The translations under genes and the position numbers were made by a program. Under the pieces are notes generated by a model. That model did not search any database. It was given only the letters and a program-made list of their open reading frames with translations, and was not told the DNA's origin. 64,000 nucleotides of DNA from Chrysogorgia sp. JL179-B06 (lineage: Eukaryota; Cnidaria; Anthozoa; Scleralcyonacea; Chrysogorgiidae). The DNA lies in assembly GCA_035772405.1 (NCBI GenBank), contig JAYKKM010000264.1, positions 1,091,001-1,155,000 on the forward strand. Reading direction: 5' to 3'. This document shows, piece by piece, positions 9,035 through 19,331 of the stretch. Each line of letters opens with the position of its first letter. Within the stretch, counting starts at the first letter, position 1.

Positions 9035-12000
9035 ATGGATGGAATAGTAAGGTAATAGTTCAAATTTTTTCCTGCAGGTACAAATAAAAAAAAAATAGTG
9101 TATTACGGAAAAAAAGTATTTATAATAGTTTGAATAAGGGAAATGTTACTGACAAGGGCGGTATGTAAAAAAATATGGTCGTAAATTTCGCACGGGTGTA
9201 TTTTATATTCTTAGCGATGTATTATTTCGTACAGTGAAAGATTGTTGTTTTGCTTTAGCAATATTAGTGGGTTTATCATTTTTAAAACAAGACTATAAAT
9301 ATTTTATAATGAAAAGAAAACCAAATAAACCTGTGGATGATTTATTTACTTGTGAAGAAATTCGAAATGTATATCGGGAATGTGGGATAGCCGAGGGTAA
9401 TGTTGATGCTACACAGTTTAATTTTGCATATAATAATTATTTAAAAAAACAGGGTGTTGATTTGTTAGTGTATGCTGACACTCATTCCGATAATATAATT
9501 TATGATTCACGAACCGATAGTGAGGGTAATCTTATTAAATTGACTAATGAAATTGTATGTTTATGGTTAAATAATAATCATTACGATGTAGTTTTAAGCA
9601 TAAAGGAATTTTCTAAACTTAACACCAATTCTTTTTGTGTTAAATGTATGAGTCATTTTACACGACATGAATATATCCATAACCACTTATGTACTACAAA
9701 TAACTTAACTTGTTTACGATGTTATAAATATCCGAATGATTGTAAAGATAAAAATAATAAACTTATTTGTAGCAGTTGTGATATAATTTTTTATGATGAA
9801 AATTGTTTTACAAATCATTTAACAAATAAAATTTTTAAACCTCATAGTAATTATAGCCGTTTAACACCTTGTCAATATTTTTTTTATTGTAAAACCTGTA
9901 ACAAAATTTGTCCTCGATTCTTTTTCATTTTTTCTAATAAAACAGTTAAACACGATTGTAGCAAACGATTTTGTTTTCATTGTGATAAATACATGAAACA
10001 ACCTCATTTTTGTTATGTGAAACCCATTTCATATGAATATAACAACAATATGAATATAAGGTGAAGAAAGTGAACCCACTTTATATTTTTTTGATTTTGA
10101 AACAAAAGTAAACAAAACTAAATTGCTCGTTCCTTTGTATTGTATCGTCCAAAAATTATGTAAAAATGTCAACATATTGAATTTAAAAAAACAAAAATTT
10201 TTGAAAAAAAGGATCAAGAAATTATCGATAATACTATTGAAAAAGTTAGTTGTTGCAGGAATAGACAATTTATTTTTGATAACAATGTTATTGAAACTTT
10301 AAGTGAATTTATGTTTGAACAAACAAATTCCGTTTGGATAGCTCATAACGAAGGTAGATTTGATACTATTTTTATTTTAAAATATTTTTTAGAAATAAAA
10401 CAGATAATACCGAATACTATAATGAACGGTACTAAAATAATGAGTTTAATAATTAAAGAACAAAATATTAGAATACTAGATAGTTATTTGTTTTTAAGTA
10501 TGAAATTAGCAGATATTCCAAAAGCAATGGATCTCCAACGGGAATATAAGGGATTTCATCCTTATGAATTTTACGATTTAACTTATGAGGGTGAAATTGT
10601 AGATAGAAAATTTTTTGATACGAAAAATATGAATACAGCAACACTTAATGAATTTGAAAAATGGTATTTAGAAAAAAAGAAAGAGAAATATATATTTCGT
10701 AAAGAGATTTATTATTATTGTTGTAGTGATGTAGATATTTTAAGAAAGGGTTGTGTTAAATTTTCTACAATGATAGGTGCAATTGGTCATATTACACCCT
10801 TTTATGCAAAGAATTGTATTATAATTGCTAGTTTAGCTTTGAAAGTGTATAGACTTAATTTAAAAAAATAAATTTGTGTAGGAATTATTCCTGCTTCGGG
10901 GTATAGGGGGGGGGGGGGGACAAAGTTTAATTGCTATTGATTGGTTAGATGAAATTAATCGAGAATTAGGAGGAAATCTAGAATATATCTGTTCACAAAA
11001 TGGTGAAAAAAAAATTCTAGGACGTTTTGTCGATGGTTTTTATAATGATACAATATATCAATTTCATGGTTGTTTTTACCACGGATGTCCCAAATGTTTT
11101 GACCCCTACGCATTAAACGTTCTTACAAACGAAAAATTTAGTAATTTATATGCAAATACGCAACGTTTTTCTTGGATAATAAAAAATGCCGGTTACAAAT
11201 TAATCGAGATGTGGGAATGTGATTATTTTAGAAGAAAAAATATACACAGAAACAATTAATTGAAAAGAAAAGAAAATTTTATCCGTTTACTCCTTTAACA
11301 CCACGTGACGCCACGTGATGCATTATATGGTGGACGAACTTCCCCAGTATGTTTATTTAAAGAAACAAAACCCAACGAACGAATAAGTTATGTAGATTTT
11401 ACCTCGCTATACCCCTATGTACAAAAAAATTATGTTTTTCCTGTGGGGCATCCTACTATTTTACTGGGTGAAGATTGTAATAAAATAAAAATCAAGGACA
11501 TATTTGGTTTAGTAAAATGTTGTATTTCACCTCCTCGAAATATTTACTTTCCTGTTTTACCTGTTAGAATAGAAGGGAAATTATTATTTCCTTTATGTTA
11601 TAAATGTGCTGTGAATAAATGTAATAAATGTGAACATAATGAATGCGATCGATACTTAACGGGTACTTGGACTAGTGTTGAGATTAATGTTGCTATAGAT
11701 AAGGGATATAAAATAATAGCTCTTTACGAAATATATCATTTTGAACGCAAAGAAAAAAAATTTTCACAATACGTAAATCAATTTTTAAAAATCAAACAAG
11801 AATCTTCTGGAATTCCTACGGATTGTTTGAACGCAGATGGAAGTAAAAATGATGATAAAATTAAACAGTATTGTAATGATTATTTAAAAAATGAAAATGT
11901 TTTTTTAGATAAAGACAAAATAGAGAAAAATCCCGGATTAAGAACTATTGCAAAAACATTTTTAAATTCGTTATGGGGAAAATTTGCCCAAAACGAAAAT

Positions 12001-12661
12001 AATACACAAGTGTGTTTTTTAAACGATTATGAAGAATTATTAAATATAGCCAATGATAAAAGTAAAAATTTAACATCGATGGAATTTATAAACGAACATT
12101 ATTACGTTGTACATATGAAAAAATTGATGATGCAACAACACCTCTAAAAACGGGAAATGTAATCATTGCATGTTTTGTTACTGCATATGCACGTTTAAAA
12201 TTATATGAGTTACTCGATAAATTAGACGATCGCGTTTTATAATTTGATACAGATTCTGTTATTTATATATCTAATGAAAATAATTATACTGATGTTAAAA
12301 CGGAAATTATTTAGGAGATTTAACGAATGAATTAAATGAAAATGAATGGACAACAAATTTTTGTTCAACGGGTCCAAAATGTTATGCGTATATAACTAAT
12401 TTAAATCAGGAATGTATTCATGTCAAAGCTTTTACTTTAAAAAATGAAACAATAAAAGAAAAATTGAATTTTTTATCCTTGACACAATGTGTTAAAAATC
12501 AAGATCAAATCATTGAAATTAAATATCACAATAAAATATGTAAAGATAAACTTAATCATATTTTTATTGAGGATGAAATAAAAAAATTTTCATTTACATT
12601 TAATAAACGTGTTGTTAAAAATAATTTTAATACGATTTCGTTTGGATTTTTAGATAACTGA
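9035..12661 (+). pseudogene. polB: Protein-primed DNA polymerase B of the Polinton, multiply broken
   Basis: Family B polymerase of the protein-primed group. In order: an N-terminal Polinton-specific region (from about 9035, out of frame until 9190), Cys/His clusters at 9640-10010, Exo I (DFE, 10093-10101), Exo II (AHNEGRFD, near 10340), Exo III (CCSDVDIL, near 10720), a FHGCFYHGCPKC region near 11065, motif A (DFTSLYPYV, near 11395), motif B (FLNSLWGKF, near 11965) and motif C (DTDS, 12246-12257). All catalytic motifs survive, but the frame is broken near 10064, 10300, 10870 (a G-run at 10906), 11260, 12147 and 12310, and a TAA sits at 12240-12242 just before motif C. It ends one base before the ATPase start. 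Confidence 0.93.
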
Positions 12662-12662
12662 A

Positions 12663-13340
12663 ATGAACAATATTTCATTACCATTTCAACACCCTTTTAT
12701 GTTAACGTTATGTGGTCCCAGTCAAAGTGGGAAAACATATTGGATATTACAATTATTGAAAAATATTAACACTATGATTACACCTACAATTGTTAAAATT
12801 GTTTATTTATATTCAATTTATCAACCTCTGTACGCTGAAATGGAAAAAGTTCTTGCGGAAAAAACAGATATTAATGTTGAATTTATCGATTGTCAAAAGG
12901 GTATTCCCCGCATTACCGATATACAAACGAATACCCGTGAAAATACTTTAATAATATTAGATGATCTCATGTTAGTTGCAACATCATCAAAAGAAAATCT
13001 TGAAAGAATAGATAATATTGCAACTCAAGATCTCCATCATCGTAATATTAGTGTTATTTTTACTAGTCAAAATTTAACATATGGTAATGGTAAATTGCGA
13101 AATTTACGGGTCAATAGTCAATATTATTTTATGTTTAAAAATTTAAGTGATTATAATAATATGTATACGATATGTGATAATAAAAAAATTAATAGAAATA
13201 GATTTAATAAAGTATTAAGTGGAATTAATGATAAACCCTATGGTTATTTGGTATTTGATAATTGTAGAAAAGGGTATGAAAATTGTAGAATTAGAACCAA
13301 TGTATTTCCACATGAATCAACGATAATCTATGATTTGTAA
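12663..13340 (+). CDS. FtsK/HerA-type (A32-like) packaging ATPase
   Basis: Intact, 225 aa. Walker A is GPSQSGKT at residues 18-25, Walker B is LIILDD at 96-101, and a VIFTSQNL sensor-like strand follows at 131-138. In Polintons and related viruses this ATPase pumps DNA into the capsid. The start is the ATG one base after the polymerase stop, suggesting linked expression. Its integrity contrasts with the broken polymerase upstream. Confidence 0.93.
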   Translation: MNNISLPFQHPFMLTLCGPSQSGKTYWILQLLKNINTMITPTIVKIVYLYSIYQPLYAEMEKVLAEKTDINVEFIDCQKGIPRITDIQTNTRENTLIILDDLMLVATSSKENLERIDNIATQDLHHRNISVIFTSQNLTYGNGKLRNLRVNSQYYFMFKNLSDYNNMYTICDNKKINRNRFNKVLSGINDKPYGYLVFDNCRKGYENCRIRTNVFPHESTIIYDL

Positions 13341-13388
13341 ATAAATGTAAAAAGAAAATATGTTTTTTTCAAAAAAAAATAAAAGAGT

Positions 13389-13930
13389 TTTTTTAAAAAG
13401 TATATATATAGTATGGGGTGTGTATATTGTGTATGAATTTTTTTTTAAAAACATGGCAAGAAGAAGATATAGAAGCAGGAGGGGTATTATCCTTAGAAAA
13501 AAAAAAAAAGGGGGTAGTGTTCTAAATTATTTGGGACAAATAGTTGGAAGTCAATTGGGATTGGGTATTCGAAAAAGAAAAAGAAAACAAAAAGGAAGTT
13601 GTTTTTTTGGGTTTAAAACCAAAAAGGGGGTGTGGTTCAGTTGTTGAAAATCGTTTTTTTTTAAAGTATGTATATAGTATGGGGTGAGTATATTGTTTAT
13701 GAATTTTTTTTAAAAAAACATGGCAAGAAGAAGATATAGAAGAAGGAGGGGAATTATCCTTAGAAAAAAAACAAAAAGGGGGTAGTGTTCTAGATTTTTT
13801 GGGACCTTTGGGACAAATAGTTGGAAGTCAATTGGGATTGGGTTTTCGAAAAAGAAAAAGAAAAAGAAAACAAAAAGGTTTTTTTTCTTTTCAGATAAAC
13901 CCGCTTTTGGAAAATTGACGTGGTAAAAAC
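13389..13930 (+). repeat. Tandem duplication of the basic-protein gene, period ~267
   Basis: A segment beginning TATATAGTATGGGGTG, followed by ATG and the arginine-rich coding start, occurs twice, with the ATGs at 13453 and 13720. The copies match closely through the GQIVGSQLGLG region and then diverge. The duplicated unit includes the leader before the start codon, so it carries its own promoter-like segment. Confidence 0.85.
13453..13647 (+). CDS. Small basic virion-core-like protein, copy 1
   Basis: I start at MARRRYRSRRG (13453) rather than at the upstream in-frame ATG because the same start recurs in copy 2. The 64-aa product has an arginine-rich N-terminus, a short hydrophobic GGSVLNYLGQIVGSQLGLG segment and a second basic block (RKRKRKQKG). 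This resembles adenovirus and adintovirus DNA-condensing or membrane-active minor core proteins, by style rather than shown homology. It probably lost its original C-terminus in the duplication, since copy 2 runs on for a further basic tail. Confidence 0.55.
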   Translation: MARRRYRSRRGIILRKKKKGGSVLNYLGQIVGSQLGLGIRKRKRKQKGSCFFGFKTKKGVWFSC

Positions 13931-14044
13931 CGTAAAAAGGATGGGATCTTTGGACGATTGTTACTTCATGCAAAACAAAAAGAAAGAATTAAAACCCTTA
14001 TGAAAAATGAAAAACACGTAAAAATTATAAAACCCTGTAAATAA
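13720..14044 (+). pseudogene. Small basic virion-core-like protein, copy 2, frameshifted
   Basis: Begins MARRRYRRRRG, but one extra base in an A-run shifts it to a stop at 13783-13785. The out-of-phase remainder still reads GQIVGSQLGLG, a longer basic block and, after another shift near 13900, a C-terminal tail ending in IIKPCK at 14044. It probably represents the longer ancestral form. It is the last gene of the plus-strand half, about 110 bases from the convergent protease. Confidence 0.55.
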
Positions 14045-14155
14045 GTTAATTTTTTTGTTTAATTAAAAATTGGCATTATTAAAACTACACATGACTGATT
14101 GTTATTACTCTTACAATGTTTTTTACATTTTTTATTATATATTTTAACGAGTATA

Positions 14156-14670
14156 CTACCCAAAATTGTTTCTATTTTTTTTTAATTTAATATCATTTTT
14201 TATTTTAATACGTTCATTTTTAAATATTTTTTGTTTATTATTATTTTCGATTTCATTACGACATTGATTGTATAAATATAATAAACTCCAATTTCCACAC
14301 ACGGTAGTATTTTTGGATTGTAATTGTTTACTTTGAATATATTGAAATTTTAGTCCTTTTTTCACACTATAATCATACCAATATTCACGTTTATAAAACG
14401 ATACATCTTTAGCAAAACTATCGAAAAAATACATATTTTTTCTTTACCCACCCATATAGCAACCCAATGTTGATCGTTTTGATCTGCTTCATCCGTATTC
14501 CAAATCCAACACGAGGGATAAAAAAAATTTTTAGGAAAAATATTTGCAGGAAATGTACCCAAATAATATTTATTTAAAAACTTATTTATTTTTGAAATTT
14601 TATTAATCTCGTTCGTAAATAAAAATTGGGTTAAAAACCAATGTAAATTCATTGATTTTTTCGTCGCCAT
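14156..14670 (-). pseudogene. Adenovirus-type cysteine protease (adenain family), frameshifted
   Basis: The N-terminal part reads to QHWVAIWV, the catalytic His region; the next frame carries YFFDSFA and then SKNTTVCGNW with the catalytic Cys preceded by a Gln-containing segment. Order and spacing match the maturation protease of Polintons and adenoviruses, which cleaves capsid and core precursors. A single shift in an A-run at about 14430-14440 separates the two parts. It is the last gene of the minus-strand train and overlaps the previous small gene by 22 bases. Confidence 0.88.
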
Positions 14671-14831
14671 TTTCTTGATGTTGAATGGGGCGTTGAAGGT
14701 GGGGTAGAAATGTGGGTGGTGAGGGATGTAGATGGTTCGTCGTTACTCGCAGCAGAAAGACCCGAAGTTGTTTTTCCCAAATTTATATAACGTTGTCGTA
14801 ATTTTATATTACGTATATAATATGCGGGCAT
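14649..14831 (-). CDS. Polinton small protein, 60 aa
   Basis: Start chosen at ATG 14831 (MPAYYIRNIKLRQR). A basic N-terminal third is followed by a Ser/Thr/Pro-rich tail (STPPSTPHSTS) and a basic end. It overlaps the protease start, as is common in this gene train. Function unknown; it could be a small structural or cement protein. Confidence 0.5.
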   Translation of the reverse strand: MPAYYIRNIKLRQRYINLGKTTSGLSAASNDEPSTSLTTHISTPPSTPHSTSRKWRRKNQ

Positions 14832-14846
14832 ATGTATTTTTTTCAA

Positions 14847-15337
14847 TTATTTTAAAGCAACCGTCTGGTTATGTTGTGTAAGATTGAACATGTTTTGTTT
14901 GCTGACATTATGCGTTAAATCGTATAATAAATCATGATGGTTTATTGCAACACCATTTAATTTTATTATGTCTGTATCTTTAATTTTAATTTTTTTATTT
15001 TCAAGAAATTATTTTATTTGTTGCCCACTTGTCGCAGTCGGTGTTTTCCTTACCTCGGGTGATTCATCATTGTTAACCTCATTATCTAGTTCATTTTTTT
15101 TCTTTTCATATTTTGTTGTCTTTTTAAAAAACTAACCATACTCTCTGCGACACGTTGATCATTATTAACTTTTTGCATTTCTTCTTTCATTTTATTTTTA
15201 CTTTCAATAAGTTCGAAATTATTTTTGTTGTTAATTCCCTGCAATATTTTTTCGTTTTCATGATCATTTTTGATTAAATCTAAAATTTCATTTAATTTAC
15301 TCGGATTAATTAATTGCATTTTATTTACTTCGGTCAT
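14847..15337 (-). pseudogene. Coiled-coil-like Polinton protein, frameshifted
   Basis: ATG at 15337; the first 83 codons are Glu/Lys/Asn-rich with heptad-like spacing, consistent with a coiled coil. The frame ends at 15086 in an A-run, and an overlapping frame carries on as NELDNEVNNDE to a TAA near 15005, then to a final stop at 14847. The last part (LNGVAINHHDLLYDL) looks like folded protein. No family recognised. Confidence 0.5.
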
Positions 15338-15344
15338 TGTTTTT

Positions 15345-15851
15345 TTATTTGTTGGTTAAGTAATTTGTATGCTTTTTATATATGTTGATGATACGAAAAT
15401 CCTCAGATACTATTTTTAAGTCTTTTTCTTTTATTTTGTTCGTAGAAAACTTATTCAAAATATATTTATTATCACTGGAAAGTTGGATAGAAATTTTTTT
15501 ATTTAAAATATTTTTAGCAATGTATTGTAATTTATTAATTAATTGAGAATCTAACAAAGTATTTTTTTTATCAATATCTGCTTCAAGATATTTTTTTAAC
15601 GATGGTAAAGGCTTTTTTCTTTATTTTATTTAATTTAACTAATGTTTCTTTAAAAATTTTAAATCATCTTCGCAACTTGATGAAGAAGAAGTTATTGAAC
15701 TTTCACTATCCACTTCATCACTAACATCATCGCTAACAACATCACTATCATTTTCACTATCATCTTCATCATCATCATCTCTTGAATTATCATTTTTTTC
15801 GTCTTTTTTTTCCTCTTCTTTTTTTAATTCATCATTTTTTTCTTCATTCAT
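15345..15851 (-). pseudogene. Acidic Polinton protein, frameshifted
   Basis: ATG at 15851. The first 65 residues are Glu/Asp/Ser-rich with runs of Asp and Ser, likely disordered. The frame stops at 15639, but neighbouring frames continue with a Lys-rich link and then a 70-codon segment (YIAKNILNKKISIQL) ending at 15345, implying two single-base shifts. It sits between the major capsid gene and the protease, where minor virion proteins lie in such elements. An acidic partner for the basic core proteins is a guess. Confidence 0.5.
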
Positions 15852-15857
15852 TTTTTT

Positions 15858-15989
15858 TTATGCGTAAGCTGAAAACGGTGGAAATACAAGAATATGTTCG
15901 CGATTTAGTGGTATTTTGTTAATAACTGGTTTTTTTATTTTTGGTTTTTTTATTCTATTCTTTGTTGTAATGGGTTTTGTTTTCTTCAT
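15858..15989 (-). CDS. Small Lys/Pro-rich protein, 43 aa
   Basis: ATG 15989 to TAA 15858. The product begins MKKTKPITTKNRIKKPKIKK and ends in VFPPFSAYA. The stop is followed by seven A and the next ATG, the same junction seen between other genes of this train, which argues it is translated. A basic small structural peptide is plausible; no homolog recognised. Confidence 0.5.
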   Translation of the reverse strand: MKKTKPITTKNRIKKPKIKKPVINKIPLNREHILVFPPFSAYA

Positions 15990-16025
15990 ATTTTTTGTAC
16001 ATCCCCTTGTTACAAATGTTGATAA

Positions 16026-17357
16026 TTAAATGCTGTGTAATAATCTTGCAGGGGTATTTAATCCTACTTTAATTTCATTTCGAAATTCACCAATAAAAAT
16101 TAACGCACCTGCAATTGTATTTTGAGAAAAATGAAAATCAACATTAACATTTCCCGACGGTCTTATAGGTAATACTGAAAGATGAGAGTCTCTATTATCT
16201 GTTAAATCAAATGCTAATATACAATATCCGTTTATAAAGTCATTATGAGTCATGGGCATTTCTGAATAGTGACGATTTAATACCGAGCGTAATTTTGAGT
16301 AAGCTTCAGCATGATTTTCTATTCTCCCAGCAACAGCGTTATTTACAGAAACTTCAACATTATCATAATTAGGCCAGTTAAATTCAAAAATATTTTGATT
16401 ATATTCCCCGTTCCAATTTGCTAATGGATAAAATACAATATATAAACGTGTAGGAACGCTACCATTAAACACATCGATTACTTGATGTGAATTTCGTCCT
16501 CCAGCTAATGATTCAGTAATACAACGATAATTGGTTGTATAATATAATGTTTCTTTACTATGGGTCATCATTTCTGTATTAATTGCATTTGATAATTGTT
16601 TTTTTGGTTTAAATACAGGAATTTTTATTTTAAAATCGTCTAGAGTAATTATAGTATCAGCAACGGGCATATTAGCATGATTGGCACCCATCATTACAAT
16701 TGTATTTAATGCACGCGTTAAACGTAATTCAACTTTATACGCTGTAGGAATATATATTTCAGCACCACCTTCACTAAATAATGAACAATAAATATCATCT
16801 ATCAAATGATGTGATTGATTTTGAAATGCAAGTACTTTTTGTCTCCCTCCTGCATTTACGACATTAGTATTATCAGTGAAACCCACGATATCGCTCATAT
16901 GTTCGGCTGTATCTAAATATGCTAAATTAAGCTCTTTAGAATCTTTATATTCCGACGGTGTTTGACGCATTATAAATTGTATCCATGATGCTAAATGTGC
17001 AAAATTATCTGATGGCGTAATTAAATTTTCATTTATTTTTAATTCTTTTGTTTTCCACGTTGTACGAAGGGGTAATGTAATCATCGCAAACCCTGATGCT
17101 GCAGGTGCTATAACTCCAGCAGCATTTCTAATTGATACTGTAGCCATTATTTTAGCATCACTTGTTTTCATTAATCCAATGTCATTCCCATGCCTTGTAA
17201 ACGTGTATACTGACGATTGATTATCTACAGGCGTTGCGATAATTTCCGTTTCACGACATTCAGTAAACGTATCATTATAGGGTGATGAAGTAAAAAATTG
17301 TAAAGGCTCACTAAATAATATGTAATTTTTTTCAACATCTTCAATTTTTTTACTCAT
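16026..17357 (-). CDS. MCP: Major capsid protein (double jelly-roll)
   Basis: Intact, 443 aa, with uniform coding sequence and ATG after a run of eight A. Recognisable Polinton capsid features are the early strand-rich YTFTRHGNDIGLMKTSD segment, the INTEMMTHSKE region at mid-length, the IFEFNWPNYDNVEVSVN segment and a C-terminal DFHFSQNTIAGALIF strand pair. This is the hexon-like double jelly-roll protein forming pseudo-hexameric capsomers. The length is at the short end for the family. Its intact state with decayed neighbours may mean recent inactivation. Confidence 0.88.
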   Translation of the reverse strand: MSKKIEDVEKNYILFSEPLQFFTSSPYNDTFTECRETEIIATPVDNQSSVYTFTRHGNDIGLMKTSDAKIMATVSIRNAAGVIAPAASGFAMITLPLRTTWKTKELKINENLITPSDNFAHLASWIQFIMRQTPSEYKDSKELNLAYLDTAEHMSDIVGFTDNTNVVNAGGRQKVLAFQNQSHHLIDDIYCSLFSEGGAEIYIPTAYKVELRLTRALNTIVMMGANHANMPVADTIITLDDFKIKIPVFKPKKQLSNAINTEMMTHSKETLYYTTNYRCITESLAGGRNSHQVIDVFNGSVPTRLYIVFYPLANWNGEYNQNIFEFNWPNYDNVEVSVNNAVAGRIENHAEAYSKLRSVLNRHYSEMPMTHNDFINGYCILAFDLTDNRDSHLSVLPIRPSGNVNVDFHFSQNTIAGALIFIGEFRNEIKVGLNTPARLLHSI

Positions 17358-17363
17358 TTTTTT

Positions 17364-17600
17364 TTAAACGTTAATTTTAAGAATATTTGAAAGTGTTCCC
17401 AACACTTGAGGAAGAAACATACCCAGTGCCAACGCTCCTCCAAAACCTACTTTTTGTATTTTTTTTCTACTTTATCTTATTCCTCTTTTGTTTTTTCTTT
17501 TTTTTATATATTTTTTTACGCGTTATTTATTTTTATTTTTAAAAAAACAACAATATCCACAACAATAAAAATAATAATAATATCCACAACATTAAAAAAT
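17364..17600 (-). pseudogene. Remnant of a short basic/hydrophobic gene
   Basis: Just upstream of the capsid gene a frame ends KKIQKVGFGGALALGMF plus a further 18 residues at TAA 17364-17366, followed by seven A and the capsid ATG. Upstream, the reading is interrupted by stops in a Lys-rich, low-complexity A/T stretch. A short protein with a basic start and a hydrophobic Gly/Leu-rich end is inferred; that pattern is typical of small membrane-active virion peptides, but the evidence is thin. Confidence 0.3.
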
Positions 17601-17680
17601 GATTTTTTTATATAACATTTTTTTTATTTATACTTTTTTTACAGTTTATCTATTTTGTAAAAAACGTATTACATTTGGAT

Positions 17681-17905
17681 CTATTTTTTTCTCTTTTTTT
17701 TATTATCACTTGTATAATAAGTATCTAAATTTAAATTTTGGGGTAATCCCACACCCTCATTTAATAAAATTTCTTTCTTAGTTGGATTTTCTTTATTTTT
17801 TCTTTTCACAACAAAATATGATGATGAATAATTTTTTCCACGATTTCTACCATTTAACAATTCAGTATAATCTTCTACCGATAGTTCATTTTTTTTTTCA
17901 GTCAT
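17681..17905 (-). CDS. Polinton hypothetical protein, 74 aa
   Basis: Starts at ATG 17905 (MTEKKNELSVEDYTELLNG). Mixed acidic N-terminus, then RGKNYSSSYFVVKRKNK and a basic end. Its start overlaps the stop of the preceding 39-aa frame by eight bases. No family recognised. The run-on into an A/T tract at the 3' end makes the true stop uncertain. Confidence 0.45.
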   Translation of the reverse strand: MTEKKNELSVEDYTELLNGRNRGKNYSSSYFVVKRKNKENPTKKEILLNEGVGLPQNLNLDTYYTSDNKKKRKK

Positions 17906-18017
17906 TTTTTTCTTCAAATAAATTTATATATACCTTAATTTCTTCACCTTTTAACGGCACGTTATTCTCATAGTTAATAAAGAACTGTAGTGATTGTTTA
18001 GCCTCTTGATCACTCAT
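17898..18017 (-). CDS. Small protein, 39 aa
   Basis: ATG 18017 to TGA 17898. Reads MSDQEAKQSLQFFINYENN followed by a mixed charged end. Acidic and unremarkable. It is reported because it fills the space between two genes and overlaps the next start by eight bases, matching the packing of the train. Function unknown. Confidence 0.4.
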   Translation of the reverse strand: MSDQEAKQSLQFFINYENNVPLKGEEIKVYINLFEEKND

Positions 18018-18052
18018 AAATAAAAAATAGGGGAAATTTGTTTTTCATCATT

Positions 18053-18286
18053 TCATGATGTATAAGGATTTTTTTCGTTAATATAAAATAATTCTTTTAT
18101 AGTATATATAAAACGTTGTGTTGCATTAGGAATAATAGTAGATGAAGACACTGAAATCGCACAATTATTTATTTTTTTTGATTGTTTTATAGAACTGAAA
18201 TCCATTTTTTTTGCACACGTAATTCGAAATGAATTTGTTATATTTTTATATTCAATCGAATTAAAATTCCATAAAAAATTTCCCAC
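18053..18286 (-). CDS. Polinton hypothetical protein, start uncertain
   Basis: A 77-codon frame opens at a GTG; the first ATG in frame is at about 18205 (MDFSSIKQSKK). The segment before that ATG reads as protein (WNFNSIEYKNITNSFRITC), so the gene may start earlier and be damaged. A Ser/Thr-rich centre (CAISVSSSTIIPNATQ) is followed by an aromatic C-terminus. Not recognised. Confidence 0.4.
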   Translation of the reverse strand: MGNFLWNFNSIEYKNITNSFRITCAKKMDFSSIKQSKKINNCAISVSSSTIIPNATQRFIYTIKELFYINEKNPYTS

Positions 18287-18372
18287 TATTTACTAAAATG
18301 TAAAGAGAAAAAAAGGATGAAATAATTTATATTTTTTAATTATCATTTCCCCATTCAACAACAACAAAAGCA

Positions 18373-19331
18373 TTATGTTGAATGTATTAAACAATCAATA
18401 CTAAGCGTTCCTGAATCAAAAGAAACTAATTTTCCTGTAGTATCTTTAACTTTAATATGAATTTCTCTTATAATGTCTTTTTTTAATTTTCTCAATGATT
18501 TTGGGGGACTATAACAAACTAATTGTCCATTCCCCTCACCACCTTGTTGATTCCATTGAATGGGAACTGTTGTTAACAATTCAGCACAACTATCACCAAC
18601 TAACCCCAGTTCTATTTCATCACAATATATAAACATTTTATTTAATCCATCGGATACATCGGGTAAGTAATCAAAATGTTTAGAAAAAAGGGTTTGAGGT
18701 GTAGGGTTATCTTTTTTTATTTCAAAGAAGAGGGGTACGATTTCAAGATCTTTTTCATTTTTTAAACCTAGCAAAAATGCAAATTTTTTTGAAAATAATA
18801 TATTAATCTTTTGATTAAAAGAAGCATATTGAATACCCTTTTTTCTAACGTCGTCTTGTTAGATAATCGAAATTCATTTACCTGCAACCCATCAGCTGCT
18901 TTACTCGCATTTTCATATACCCAATACTCAATCTCAACATTAACATTAATAATTACTTTCCCATTTGACCCGATTGTAAAAAAAATTTCAAATCCTTCTA
19001 AGATATTATTTAAAAATATAATTAATGAAGATAAATCATAAATTCCGTCTGGTATAATAAATTTATCCGATGTAAAAACGAACTCACTGCTTGCGTATAC
19101 CGTATTATTAATTTCTTCAAGTATAAAATTATTATAGGTTATGATAAATGAAAAAAAACATTCATCACCCACAATATTTTGAGTTGTTTGGGGATAACAA
19201 ACTTGTAAAACTTCTAAAAAACATTCATTGTTCAAAGCATCAATAGGTTGTGCAATTTTCATTTCAAAATCATTAATCAAATTATTTTGAAGTATTCTTG
19301 ATATTGAATTACTAGCAATGTGTAAATTCAT
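18373..19331 (-). pseudogene. mCP: Penton-like minor capsid protein (single jelly-roll), frameshifted
   Basis: The N-terminal frame starts MNLHIASNSISRILQNN and has the family pattern of a short extended arm, an AQPIDALNNECFLEVLQVCYP strand pair (quoted only in part) and further strands. The second frame, from about 18774, carries MFIYCDEIELGLVGDS, then LLTTVPI and a final SFDSGTLSIDCL strand. This matches Polinton penton proteins at capsid vertices. The break lies at about 18770-18830. The ATG overlaps the integrase stop as ATGA. Confidence 0.8.
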
